A stretch of 64,000 bases of DNA from Borreliella californiensis (GTDB lineage: Bacteria > Spirochaetota > Spirochaetia > Borreliales > Borreliaceae): the NCBI RefSeq assembly GCF_014205885.1, contig NZ_JACHFB010000002.1, positions 371,329-435,328 on the forward strand, in the 5' to 3' direction. The notes below the pieces were generated by a model. That model was not told the DNA's origin. It ran no database searches and saw nothing but the letters and a program-made list of their open reading frames with translations. Both the position numbers and the translations under genes were made by a program. Position 1 is the stretch's first letter. Every line of letters begins with the position of its first letter. Below are positions 1 to 8,351 of this stretch, piece after piece.

Positions 1-709
1 CAAAAGCTATGGTTTCGCTTAAATCAATATTTATAGTTTTAAGAACTTCTTTTAATGCATTACCTTTAGAGACTTTATGATCTACAATTTCTAGTGAATT
101 TGGAGTGGAAAGGTATGCATTTATTTCCCCTTTATATTTTTCTAAAATCATTGCTTCATATTCTATTAGGCTTTCTTCTCTGCCAGCCAATATTATTTTT
201 GCAACATTTTCAAAATTTTCAAGTTCGCTAAAGTCCTTAATTTCTTGAATTTTATTGAGTGGGCTGACTATTTCATGTCTGAAGATATTGGATTGTTTTT
301 GCAATTTTTTGCATTGATCAATTGCAATTTTAGTCTTGATGTCAATATTTAATTGGTCGTCGTTTTGATCTGCTTTATGTAAAAAATGAGGTATATGACT
401 AAATTTTTCGTTTCTTAAATTTAAAATTTTCTTTACCACTTCAGCAGATAAATTATGGCTTTTTATTAATTTCCATTCTTGGTTGTAAACTTTTGCTCCG
501 TTTAATGTGATGAAAAATGAAACTTGCAGTTGATCTATTTTTTTTGTAATTTGAATGATTTCATTCTTACTTCTTCCTGTTGCTATTATAAATTTCTTTT
601 TTTCTTTTGTTAATTTTTTAATTACAAGTTCTGTAAAGGCTCCAATATAGCTTTTTGATAGTAAAAGAGTGCCGTCAAGATCAGAAGCAACCGCTTTAAT
701 ATTTTTCAT
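1..709 (-). CDS. HAD-superfamily (Cof-like) hydrolase, 3' end cut by window edge
   Basis: The reverse frame opens at an ATG (709) preceded by AAAGGAT and runs off the window edge after about 236 codons. The N-terminus has the HAD nucleophile motif SDLDGTLL (about residues 9-16). Motif II follows in ATGRS (about 45-49), and a motif III lysine region SKGNALKEV lies near the cut. The last visible residues (ETIAF) sit where family members continue into the GDxxND metal motif, so only the end is missing. Cof-type proteins dephosphorylate small phosphorylated metabolites, and the substrate here cannot be read. It is transcribed divergently from the peptidase gene. By gene order it matches BB_0068. 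Confidence 0.85.
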   Translation of the reverse strand, partial: MKNIKAVASDLDGTLLLSKSYIGAFTELVIKKLTKEKKKFIIATGRSKNEIIQITKKIDQLQVSFFITLNGAKVYNQEWKLIKSHNLSAEVVKKILNLRNEKFSHIPHFLHKADQNDDQLNIDIKTKIAIDQCKKLQKQSNIFRHEIVSPLNKIQEIKDFSELENFENVAKIILAGREESLIEYEAMILEKYKGEINAYLSTPNSLEIVDHKVSKGNALKEVLKTINIDLSETIAF

Positions 710-782
710 GTTTTATCCTTTAGGAGTTAATTTCAAGCTAAATTATATCAAATAAAAAATTTTTTTTAAATTGATAATTATT

Positions 783-791
783 TGGTATACT
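783..791 (+). promoter_or_regulatory. Extended -10 promoter element for the peptidase gene
   Basis: TGGTATACT fits the extended -10 pattern TGnTATAAT with one mismatch. It lies 19 bases before the AAGGGG ribosome site (811-816) of the TTG-started peptidase gene. No good -35 lies at normal spacing, which is usual for extended -10 promoters. Confidence 0.45.
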
Positions 792-822
792 AGTATTAAT
801 AGGTTGTATAAAGGGGATTTTT

Positions 823-2601
823 TTGGATATTAATAAAAGATTAGCTTTACTTAGAGATCATATGAGGGATAATGGAGTTGATGCTTATTTGGTAGCAGGC
901 TATGATCCTCATTTTAGTGAATATTCTCATGAAAGGTATAGCACTCGTAAGTTTATTACAGGTTTTTCTGGTAGCTTTGGTACGGTAATTGTAACATTAT
1001 CCAAAGCTGTTCTTTTTACGGATGGTAGGTATTTTTTACAGGCTGAGCAAGAGCTTAAGGGAACTGAAGTTGTATTAATAAAGCTTGGAGTAAAAGGATT
1101 CCCTGACATTTTTACGTATATAAATTCAAATCTTCAAGAATCAAAGCTTGGAATTTATTCAGACGAGATTAGTATAAAGTTTTATAAAGAGTTGTCTGAA
1201 AAATGTAAAAATACACATATCAGGTCTTTAAATCAAGATTTAATTGATTTAATTTGGAAATCTAGACCCCAGCTTGAGTTTAGTCATATATTTGAATTGA
1301 ATGATGTTCAGAAGAATAATAAAAGAGCTGAAAAAATCAAATCTATTTGTTTGATTTTAGAAAAGAATTTGTCAGATTTTTATGTTATTACTGCTCTTGA
1401 TGAGATTGCTTGGATATTGAATTTAAGAGGCTCTGATGTTAAAGAATCAGCATTGTTTTATTCATTTCTTTTAATATCTAGGAATAAAGATCGAAAAAAC
1501 GTTCTTTTTGTTGATATAAAAAAACTTGATTTAAGCGTTAAAGAAGCGCTTGAGATGGAAAATTTTGAAATAGAATCTTACAGTAATTTTTACTGTTTTT
1601 TGGACAAAATAAAGCACGAAGGTAAATTTTTTGTTTCATTTTATGCCAATGTTAGGGTTTTAAAAGTTCTTGGAGAGGCTAATATCATTTTAGCAGAGAG
1701 TATTATAAGCAGTTTTAAGGCATTAAAAACCGATTATGAACTTCTTAAGATAAAAGAGGCGCATATTATTGATGCTATTGCATTGATTAAATTTTTACGT
1801 AAATTTAAAAGTCTTAGCAAGGTTGAATTGGCTGAATTAGATGAAATAGATATTGCTGATATGCTTTTGCATTTTAGAAAATTAAATAAAGATTTTTTTA
1901 GTTCTAGTTTTGACTCAATAGTTGGTTTTAGAAAAAATGGAGCTCTTCCGCATTATAAGCCTAAAAGGGGCAAAAAAATAAATACCAATGGACTTCTTTT
2001 GATTGATTCTGGGGGTTCGTATTTTGGACTTGGTACCACAGACGTTACAAGAGTTTTTTTAATAGGTGATGCTTCTGATGAAGAAAAGCGTGATTATACT
2101 TTGGTTCTTAAGGCTTTCATTAACCTTTCTTCTTTAAAGTTCCCATATGGATCTTCTGGAGCTTTTCTTGATGGAATTTGTAGATTGCCGCTTTTAAAAA
2201 ATGAATTGAATTTTATTCATGGCACTGGGCATGGTGTTGGGTTTTTTCTCAATGTTCATGAACTTCCGGTTTCGATTAGTCCTAATTCTAATTATCTTTT
2301 TAAAGGATCTGAGGTGGTTTCAATTGAGCCTGGTCTTTATCGAACATTTAGTCACGGAATAAGAATTGAGAATTTAGTTTTTGTAAGGCAAGCTTTTACA
2401 AATGACTTTGGAGCTTTTTTAGAGTTTGAGAATTTAACTCTTGTTCCTTTTGAAAAAGAATTAATAGTAAAAGAAATGCTCTTAGAAGATGAGTTAAATT
2501 ATATCAATGATTATCATGAATTCGTGTTTTTAACCTTAAAAGAGCGTTTTGCTGATGAAGGAGAGTTGGAATTTTTAGCAAAGCTAACAAGTAAAATATG
2601 A
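823..2601 (+). CDS. pepP: Xaa-Pro aminopeptidase, M24 family
   Basis: A 592-residue cytosolic metallopeptidase expected to remove N-terminal residues preceding proline. Two creatinase-like N-terminal domains (about 1-130 and 150-300) precede the M24 pita-bread domain (about 310-530). All five metal ligands are visible: D395 in LIDSG, D407 in TTDVTR, H470 in GTGHGVG, E502 in SIEPG and E516 in RIENL. The length matches the long three-domain aminopeptidase P1 class rather than the 440-residue E. coli PepP. The start is TTG at 823 with AAGGGG eight bases upstream. It overlaps the next gene by four bases (ATGA), so the two are probably translationally coupled. Corresponds to BB_0067. Confidence 0.93.
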   Translation: MDINKRLALLRDHMRDNGVDAYLVAGYDPHFSEYSHERYSTRKFITGFSGSFGTVIVTLSKAVLFTDGRYFLQAEQELKGTEVVLIKLGVKGFPDIFTYINSNLQESKLGIYSDEISIKFYKELSEKCKNTHIRSLNQDLIDLIWKSRPQLEFSHIFELNDVQKNNKRAEKIKSICLILEKNLSDFYVITALDEIAWILNLRGSDVKESALFYSFLLISRNKDRKNVLFVDIKKLDLSVKEALEMENFEIESYSNFYCFLDKIKHEGKFFVSFYANVRVLKVLGEANIILAESIISSFKALKTDYELLKIKEAHIIDAIALIKFLRKFKSLSKVELAELDEIDIADMLLHFRKLNKDFFSSSFDSIVGFRKNGALPHYKPKRGKKINTNGLLLIDSGGSYFGLGTTDVTRVFLIGDASDEEKRDYTLVLKAFINLSSLKFPYGSSGAFLDGICRLPLLKNELNFIHGTGHGVGFFLNVHELPVSISPNSNYLFKGSEVVSIEPGLYRTFSHGIRIENLVFVRQAFTNDFGAFLEFENLTLVPFEKELIVKEMLLEDELNYINDYHEFVFLTLKERFADEGELEFLAKLTSKI

Positions 2602-3287
2602 GATTTATAATTGCATTTTTAATGGTTTTAAATCAAGGATTTTCAAATTTGTTTTCTTTGCCGCCTGAAGATATTATTTTTGAGAGTTCTTATGAGATTG
2701 CAATTAAAAAAGCTCAAAAATTAGGTAAAAATGTTTTAATTTTGGTTGGCAGAGATATTAAAGAAAATTTAATAAAAGATTTTTTAAACTCTTTTGCAAA
2801 TGATGAAATTATTCACAGGGTATCTAGAAAAAGTGTTTTTTTAGTTATCGATAAGGATAATGAAATTTTTAATAAAATTAATCTACAAAAAAGTCCAACT
2901 ATTTTTTTTGTAGATTCTAAAAATGAGCAAATAAAGGCAGCTTATGTAGGAGCTGTTTTAAGTAGTGTTCAATTTGATAAGGATTTTTTAAACTATGTTA
3001 TGGGAGCTATAAAATCAACAAGTGTTTTAAAAAAGCAAAAAGATTATGAGATTAATACTGCTGATGAGAGAGTCTTTTTTTACAAGACATTAAAAGGTGA
3101 TTGGCGATTAAAGCTTAATGGTAAAGATAGAAAGCTTGTTCTTTTTGATACAGGTCTTAAAGAATTTTTAGTTTTTAAAGATATTAATGAAAACAAGCTT
3201 TATGCTATTCCTAAGTCCAGGAACGGTAATATTTATTTTTCATTATTGGGGAATGAGGAGTGGAAGCTTTTTGGAAAAATAAAATAA
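2598..3287 (+). CDS. Exported thioredoxin-fold-like protein without CxxC
   Basis: A 229-residue protein with an N-terminal signal peptide (hydrophobic stretch about 3-20). The layout resembles thioredoxin-like domains: an AIKKAQKLGKNVLILVG strand-helix block followed by SPTIFFVDSKNE (about 90-103), the position of the cis-proline loop. No CxxC pair is present, so it is not a classical disulfide oxidoreductase. The C-terminal part (about 140-229) is unassigned. It overlaps pepP by four bases and is followed by a T14 tract before def. The fold is inferred from motif layout only. Corresponds to BB_0066. Confidence 0.7.
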   Translation: MRFIIAFLMVLNQGFSNLFSLPPEDIIFESSYEIAIKKAQKLGKNVLILVGRDIKENLIKDFLNSFANDEIIHRVSRKSVFLVIDKDNEIFNKINLQKSPTIFFVDSKNEQIKAAYVGAVLSSVQFDKDFLNYVMGAIKSTSVLKKQKDYEINTADERVFFYKTLKGDWRLKLNGKDRKLVLFDTGLKEFLVFKDINENKLYAIPKSRNGNIYFSLLGNEEWKLFGKIK

Positions 3288-3323
3288 GTGTCTTTTTTTT
3301 TTTTTTGAAGGAGGATGAGTTTT

Positions 3324-3821
3324 ATGGAAATGGTATTTTATCCTAATGATTTGCTTCGCGTTAAGACAAAGCAAATTGCTAATATTGACAATAAGATTAG
3401 AGATTATGCTAAAAAGATGATAGAATTGATGGATATTAGCGGTGGGGTTGGGCTTGCTGCTCCTCAAGTAGGCCTTGATTTGTCGCTTTTTGTAGCTAGA
3501 GAGAATAAAATGGCAAGGCCTTTGGTTTTTATTAATCCTTCAATCATAGAAACTTCTTATGAGCTTAGTTCTTACAAAGAAGGGTGTTTAAGTATACCAG
3601 GAGTTTATTATGATTTAAAGAGGCCTAAGGCCATTGTGGTGAATTTTCATGATGAGAATGGTAAATCTTTTACTATAGAAAATTCTGATTTTTTGGCAAG
3701 AATTATTCAGCATGAAATGGATCATTTAAATGGAGTTCTTTTTATTGATTATTACGAAGAAAAGTTAAGAAATAAATTGTTAAAGCCTTATATGAGAGAA
3801 AGAGGGCTTAAGGCAAAATGA
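3324..3821 (+). CDS. def: Peptide deformylase
   Basis: Removes the formyl group from the initiator methionine of new proteins. All three family motifs are present: GVGLAAPQVG, EGCLSIPG (cysteine metal ligand) and QHEMDHLNG (two His ligands and the catalytic Glu). The protein is 165 residues, normal for the family. A more upstream ATG (3315) directly abuts the AAGGAGG sequence (3308-3314) and cannot use it. The ATG at 3324 lies nine bases beyond and is chosen. It overlaps fmt by four bases; def-fmt is a conserved pair acting at opposite ends of formyl-methionine metabolism. Corresponds to BB_0065. Confidence 0.96.
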   Translation: MEMVFYPNDLLRVKTKQIANIDNKIRDYAKKMIELMDISGGVGLAAPQVGLDLSLFVARENKMARPLVFINPSIIETSYELSSYKEGCLSIPGVYYDLKRPKAIVVNFHDENGKSFTIENSDFLARIIQHEMDHLNGVLFIDYYEEKLRNKLLKPYMRERGLKAK

Positions 3822-4756
3822 AAATATTTTTTGTAAGCTCTTCTTCTATTGCTTTAGAAGTTTTCAAGGAGATTGTAAAGCATTATGAAGTGGTGGGGGT
3901 TTTGACTTTGCCTGATAAACCTAAGGGTAGAGGACAAAAGTTGAGCCAAAATATAATAAAGGCAGAGGCTATTGCTAGGAGTATTAAAGTTTTTGATCCC
4001 TTGATTCTTGATGATAATACATTAAATTTAGTTAGAGATTTGAATCCAGATTTAATGGTAGTTTTTTCTTATGGCAAGATTTTTAAAAAAGAATTTTTAG
4101 ATCTTTTTTCAAAGGGGTGTATTAATGTCCACCCCTCTCTTTTGCCCAAATATAGAGGTGTTTCTCCGATACAATCTGCAATTTTAAATGGTGATTGTGT
4201 TAGTGGTATTACTATTCAGAGGATGGCTTTAGAAATGGATAGTGGCAATATTTTAGTGCAAAAAAATTTTAAAATAAGATCTTATGATACAAGTCATGAT
4301 ATTTCAAAACTTGTATCAAGTCTCAGTCCAAGCCTTGTGCTAGAAGCTTTGGAAAAAATTAGTAAGGGGTTTTTGGGAATTCCTCAAAAATCAAGCGAAG
4401 CTACTTTTTGTTCTTTTTTTAAAAAAGAATCTGGATTTATAGATTTTAATCTAAGTGCATTTGAGATTAAAAACAAAATTAATGCGTGCAATCCTTGGCC
4501 ACTTGTAAGAGCTAGGCTTAATTATAGCGACATTATTTTTCATCGCGCCGATTTTTTGGAAGTAGATTTATATAAGCAGAGAAAAGTAGGAGAAATTGTT
4601 GATTTTAATCCCGAAAAAGGATTATTTGTTAATACCGGGGAGGGGATTCTTTTACTTTTAGAAGTTCAAAGACCTGGAAGAAGGGTTTTGGATTTTAAGT
4701 CTTTTTATAACGGGAGCAGGCAGCTAATAGGGCAAGTGTTTTCTTCAATAGAATAG
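3818..4756 (+). CDS. fmt: Methionyl-tRNA formyltransferase
   Basis: A 312-residue enzyme that formylates initiator Met-tRNA using 10-formyl-tetrahydrofolate. The N-terminal Rossmann-type formyltransferase domain carries the conserved NVHPSLLPKYRG segment (folate site, about residues 106-117) and MDSGNIL. The C-terminal domain (about 205-312), which binds the tRNA, contains CNPWPLVRA. The start ATG overlaps the def stop (ATGA), so the two are coupled. The folate donor pathway is represented in this window by folD. Corresponds to BB_0064. Confidence 0.96.
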   Translation: MKIFFVSSSSIALEVFKEIVKHYEVVGVLTLPDKPKGRGQKLSQNIIKAEAIARSIKVFDPLILDDNTLNLVRDLNPDLMVVFSYGKIFKKEFLDLFSKGCINVHPSLLPKYRGVSPIQSAILNGDCVSGITIQRMALEMDSGNILVQKNFKIRSYDTSHDISKLVSSLSPSLVLEALEKISKGFLGIPQKSSEATFCSFFKKESGFIDFNLSAFEIKNKINACNPWPLVRARLNYSDIIFHRADFLEVDLYKQRKVGEIVDFNPEKGLFVNTGEGILLLLEVQRPGRRVLDFKSFYNGSRQLIGQVFSSIE

Positions 4757-4765
4757 GAGGGATAT

Positions 4766-5827
4766 ATTAGTTTTAATAATAATGGCAATTTAGAAAATAA
4801 ATTTTCTAATGAAGACGAATTGTTTAAAAATAAATTAGATCTGACTCAGAGTAATAAAAATTGCAATAATGAGATGTTGATTTTGCCCAAACCCACAATT
4901 AAGGCATTGCTTTTAGTTATTTTTGGATCTTTAATTGTTTCTTTTGCAATTTTCTTTGTGGTTTTAGAAAATAACGAGATTACAGTAGTTCCAAATCTGT
5001 ATTCTCTTACTATTGAGGATGCTGTTCTTGAATTGCAGAGAAAAGAGTTGATCCCGCATATTGAATTTAAATTTTCTTCAAGCGCTCTTGATAAAGGGAA
5101 AGTAATAGATCAGGGCCCAAAACCAGGAACTGTTTTAAGACATGGCAATAAGGTTATAATTTTCATTAGCAAAGGAGCTATAATAAACAGAGTTGATAAT
5201 TTTATTGGCAAAAACATTGACGATGTTATTATTAATTTAAATGCTAATTCTTTTGATAATTCTAAATTACTTTATCATATTGTTAAGCCTCTTGAGGTTG
5301 AGAGTGAATTGCCAAAAGGCATAATAATTCGTCAAAATCCATCACCAGGTAGTCAAATATCAGGTTTAACGGATCTTCAATTTTTAATTAGTAAGGGTAA
5401 AGATCGTTTGGAAAAACATGTTAAAAATTATATTGGAATTTATTATAAAGATGCAATTGCTTCTCTTTTAAATGATAGCATTAACTTTGACATTGATTTG
5501 GCAAATACTAGTGATTTTGGAAATATTATTTTTCAGTCTATTCCACCCGAAACTAAAATAAGTGAATCAGATAAAATTTTAATTACTATTGCAAGGCCCA
5601 AGGTTGACAATAAAATTGTTTTTGGAATTTTAACTTATAAATTAAGGCAACATCCATCTTATGTTGATATATCTGTTAGGTTAAAAGGCTTGGATGGTAA
5701 AAATTCTTTAATTTATTCTTTTAAGTCAAAAGGAGGATTGATTAAATTGCCCTATGAGGTTCAAAAAGGTTCTACGATTGAGCTTTATATTTATGATAAG
5801 CTGATCAATCAAACAGTTATAAATTAA
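4766..5827 (+). CDS. Single-pass membrane protein with three PASTA repeats, probable ATT start
   Basis: After a hydrophilic N-terminal segment, one membrane helix (LLLVIFGSLIVSFAIFFVVL) precedes three extracytoplasmic PASTA-like repeats, each ending in FISKG, FLISKG or ITIARP. PASTA repeats in other bacteria bind peptidoglycan or its precursors, often on Ser/Thr kinases or PBPs; neither catalytic domain is present here. The first conventional start is TTG 4820, which lacks a ribosome site. The same frame is open upstream to an in-frame TAG at 4754-4756, and AGGAGG (4755-4760) sits five bases before ATT 4766, so I place the start there. Corresponds to BB_0063. Confidence 0.8.
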   Translation: MSFNNNGNLENKFSNEDELFKNKLDLTQSNKNCNNEMLILPKPTIKALLLVIFGSLIVSFAIFFVVLENNEITVVPNLYSLTIEDAVLELQRKELIPHIEFKFSSSALDKGKVIDQGPKPGTVLRHGNKVIIFISKGAIINRVDNFIGKNIDDVIINLNANSFDNSKLLYHIVKPLEVESELPKGIIIRQNPSPGSQISGLTDLQFLISKGKDRLEKHVKNYIGIYYKDAIASLLNDSINFDIDLANTSDFGNIIFQSIPPETKISESDKILITIARPKVDNKIVFGILTYKLRQHPSYVDISVRLKGLDGKNSLIYSFKSKGGLIKLPYEVQKGSTIELYIYDKLINQTVIN

Positions 5828-5876
5828 TTGTGCTCAAACAGATTGACTTCAAATGATAAAAAAATCTAATATAAAA

Positions 5877-6593
5877 TCACATATTAATTAGTTTTGATGC
5901 TGCAATAATAGATGCAGCAATTATGGCTGTTTCTGTTCTTAAGATGTTTGAGGATATGCTATAAGGGGAGAAATTATGTTGCGCTATTAATTGTTTTTCT
6001 TCTTCCGTAAATCCTCTTTCAGGACCCACAATAATGGCTGCATTGTTTATTTGTTCTATATTAATTAAATTTTTTTCACTATTTTTTTCAAGCAATATTT
6101 TTATTTCAAAATTTTCTTGTTTAATATATTTAAGACTGTCTTTCAAATTTTTCATAATTTTTATTTTTGGTAAGTACGTTATTCTCCCTTGCATTGCTCC
6201 GGCTATTAAATGTTTTTCGCAGTCATTGTTTTTAAAAATTTTAGAATTTAAATATGATTTTTCAGTAAGCTCAGTGTTAAAAAAAATTATTTCGTATATT
6301 CCAATGCTAGCAAGTTCTTTTATGATTCTTTTGGCAACGATTGGTCTTATCATTCCAATTAGTACATTTAATTTTTTAAGTTTATTAGATTCATCTATTT
6401 TAAAGATTTTCTTGAAAAATAGTTTTTTATCTTTTTTGTAAATGCAATGGTAAATGTTTTTCTCTCCAAGAATACCAAATTTAAATTTGTCGTTATCTTT
6501 TAATTTTAAGATTTTAACAAGATGTTCTGCCCTAGTATCATTTAGTGAAATTCCTGTTTTAAATTCATTGAAAGTTATTAACATTAGATTCAT
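5877..6593 (-). CDS. rsmE: 16S rRNA m3U1498 methyltransferase
   Basis: A 238-residue RsmE-family SPOUT methyltransferase that methylates U1498 in the decoding region of 16S rRNA using SAM. The trefoil-knot motifs are clear: GPERGFTEEE and LRTETAIIAA near the C-terminus. An N-terminal PUA-like domain precedes them. ATG 6593 is chosen because AAGGA lies ten bases upstream; the next in-frame ATG (6584) is too far from it. It is convergent with the PASTA gene and divergent from trxA. Corresponds to BB_0062. Confidence 0.92.
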   Translation of the reverse strand: MNLMLITFNEFKTGISLNDTRAEHLVKILKLKDNDKFKFGILGEKNIYHCIYKKDKKLFFKKIFKIDESNKLKKLNVLIGMIRPIVAKRIIKELASIGIYEIIFFNTELTEKSYLNSKIFKNNDCEKHLIAGAMQGRITYLPKIKIMKNLKDSLKYIKQENFEIKILLEKNSEKNLINIEQINNAAIIVGPERGFTEEEKQLIAQHNFSPYSISSNILRTETAIIAASIIAASKLINM

Positions 6594-6627
6594 TTCTTAT
6601 AATTCCTTATTATTAATATTGTATTTG

Positions 6628-6636
6628 TGATATAAT
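6628..6636 (+). promoter_or_regulatory. Extended -10 promoter for trxA
   Basis: TGATATAAT is a perfect extended -10 (TGn plus TATAAT), 30 bases before the trxA ATG. AGGGGGG (6648-6654) serves as ribosome site. No clear -35 at 17 bases. Confidence 0.55.
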
Positions 6637-6666
6637 TTTAAGTCGATAGGGGGGCATGTAAAATAT

Positions 6667-7020
6667 ATGGCTATTTCTTTAACCAAAGAAGATTTTGTTG
6701 TTAAAGTTTTTGATTATAAAAATAATAAAGAGTGGAATTTTAGAGGCTCAAGGCCTGCAATAATTGATTTTTATGCTAATTGGTGTGGTCCATGTAAGAT
6801 GCTTTCTCCGATTTTTGAAAAACTTTCTAAAAAGTACGAGGATAGCATTGATTTTTACAAAGTAGATACAGACAAAGAGCACGATATTTCTTCTGTGCTT
6901 GGAGTACAAAGTCTTCCAACTATTCTTTTTATTCCTATTGATGGTAAGCCAAAGGTTTCTGTTGGCTTTTTACAAGAAGATGCTTTTGAAAACATAATTA
7001 AGGACTTTTTTGGTTTTTAG
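6667..7020 (+). CDS. trxA: Thioredoxin
   Basis: A 117-residue cytosolic thioredoxin with active site WCGPCK (C40 and C43) and the cis-Pro segment QSLPTI. It is slightly longer at the N-terminus than the 108-residue E. coli protein. It reduces protein disulfides at the expense of thioredoxin reductase, which is not in this window. It has its own extended -10 promoter and a G-rich ribosome site. An 83-bp gap separates it from ybeY. Corresponds to BB_0061. Confidence 0.96.
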   Translation: MAISLTKEDFVVKVFDYKNNKEWNFRGSRPAIIDFYANWCGPCKMLSPIFEKLSKKYEDSIDFYKVDTDKEHDISSVLGVQSLPTILFIPIDGKPKVSVGFLQEDAFENIIKDFFGF

Positions 7021-7103
7021 TTTGCAAAATAAAATAATTTGATTGCTATAGCGATTAATCATATTTGTAAGTTATATATGGATTATTCTAGGGTATATTT
7101 AAT

Positions 7104-7571
7104 TTGTCCAGATCTGATTTGAATTTATTTGTAGAAAATGTTAAATTTGAACATCTTAGTGTTTTTTATGATTTTATTATATCTGTTTTGAATGCTCTTT
7201 CTATTAGCGATTTTGAACTTTCAGTGATTCTTTGTGATAATGTTTATATACAAGAATTGAACAAGAAATTTAGAAACAAGAACGAGCCAACCGATGTTCT
7301 TTCTTTTAATTATAATGAACATAATGAGCATAACGAAAATTTGGTTGATTGTATAAATTATAAAATACAAGGAGATCTTGTCATATCTTTTGAATATTTA
7401 AAATTTAGCGCGCAAGAGTTTAATGTTGAAATTTATGAAGAACTTCAGCGTGTCACTATTCATGGGATTTTGCATTTAATGGGGTATAAACATGAAACTA
7501 ATGATTTTCAAAAGGAAGGTATGTTGATTCTTCAAGAAAATATCTTAAGAGAAAATAAAAGGGTATTTTAG
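7104..7571 (+). CDS. ybeY: Endoribonuclease YbeY, rRNA maturation factor
   Basis: A 155-residue metal-dependent endoribonuclease involved in 16S rRNA 3'-end maturation and ribosome quality control. The zinc motif [12 protein letters not shown] gives the H-x3-H-x5-H pattern near the C-terminus, and DVLSFNY matches the conserved DVLSFP region. Just after that, the protein carries a small NEH/NEH/NEN repeat encoded by near-identical 9-base units. The TTG start is chosen with AGGG ten bases upstream; no ATG is nearby. The stop directly abuts the next gene's ATG. Corresponds to BB_0060. Confidence 0.93.
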   Translation: MSRSDLNLFVENVKFEHLSVFYDFIISVLNALSISDFELSVILCDNVYIQELNKKFRNKNEPTDVLSFNYNEHNEHNENLVDCINYKIQGDLVISFEYLKFSAQEFNVEIYEELQRVTIHGILHLMGYKHETNDFQKEGMLILQENILRENKRVF

Positions 7572-8351
7572 ATGTTGGGATTTTTTAATTTTAAAAGCAA
7601 AAAGAAGAAAAAAGGAAGCCCAGAAAATGATCTTGAAGATAAGTCGAATATTGGAACTTCTTTGATAAGAAATTTCAATGCGCTGAAAGAGACTATTGTA
7701 AAAGAGATTATGATTCCTAGGATAGGAGTTATATTTGTTGATTATGCTAAGAGCAAGGACGAGCTTTTAAAGGTTGTAACATCTAGCAGTCATTCAAGAT
7801 TTCCTGTGTATCATGGTACTATTGACAATATTGTTGGGATAATTCATACAAGAGACATACTATTGCATATGTGTAAGAAAGATTTCTACGAAATAGACTT
7901 AAAAGATATTATGCGAAAGGTTATGTTTGTTCCTGAAAGCAAAAAAACAGACTCTCTTTTAAAAGAATTTCAAGAAAATCATGTTCATATTGCAATTGTG
8001 GTTGATGAGTATGGTGGGGTTTCAGGGCTTGTAACTCTTGAGGATATTCTTGAAGAGATAGTAGGTGACATTCAAGATGAATTTGACAATGAGCTTGATG
8101 AAATTGTTTGTCTTGATGATGGGTCTTATCTTTGCGATGCAAGAATTTTAATAGAGGATTTAAATGAGAAACTTAATTTAAATTTGCCAAATGGAGACTT
8201 TGATACTCTTGGGGGTTTCGTTTATGATCTTTTTGGGAGGATTCCTTTGAAAAATGAAAAGGTGGAATATAACAATTTGGTTTTTTCGATTAAAAATATG
8301 CAGCAAAGAAATATTAAGGTAATAAAGATTTCCGAGAAGGAAGGTTTATGA
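7572..8351 (+). CDS. CBS-pair protein with transporter-associated domain (CorC / hemolysin-C-like)
   Basis: A 259-residue soluble protein. Two CBS motifs (about 45-170) contain MIPRIGVIFVDY and VVDEYGGVSGLVTLEDILEEIVGDI, the latter a hallmark of the CorC/TlyC family. A CorC_HlyC domain follows (about 185-255, with LPNGDFDTLGGFV). Such proteins bind adenosyl ligands through CBS and are linked to Mg/Co efflux or ion homeostasis; the hemolysin name is historical. No transmembrane DUF21 domain is fused. It begins at the base after the ybeY stop and overlaps the TPR gene by four bases. Corresponds to BB_0059. Confidence 0.9.
   Translation: MLGFFNFKSKKKKKGSPENDLEDKSNIGTSLIRNFNALKETIVKEIMIPRIGVIFVDYAKSKDELLKVVTSSSHSRFPVYHGTIDNIVGIIHTRDILLHMCKKDFYEIDLKDIMRKVMFVPESKKTDSLLKEFQENHVHIAIVVDEYGGVSGLVTLEDILEEIVGDIQDEFDNELDEIVCLDDGSYLCDARILIEDLNEKLNLNLPNGDFDTLGGFVYDLFGRIPLKNEKVEYNNLVFSIKNMQQRNIKVIKISEKEGL

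Noticed and set aside
7040..7070. GCTATAGC palindrome between trxA and ybeY as an operator
   Set aside because: Only the 8-base core is perfect; flanking symmetry breaks down and it is not placed on a recognisable promoter.
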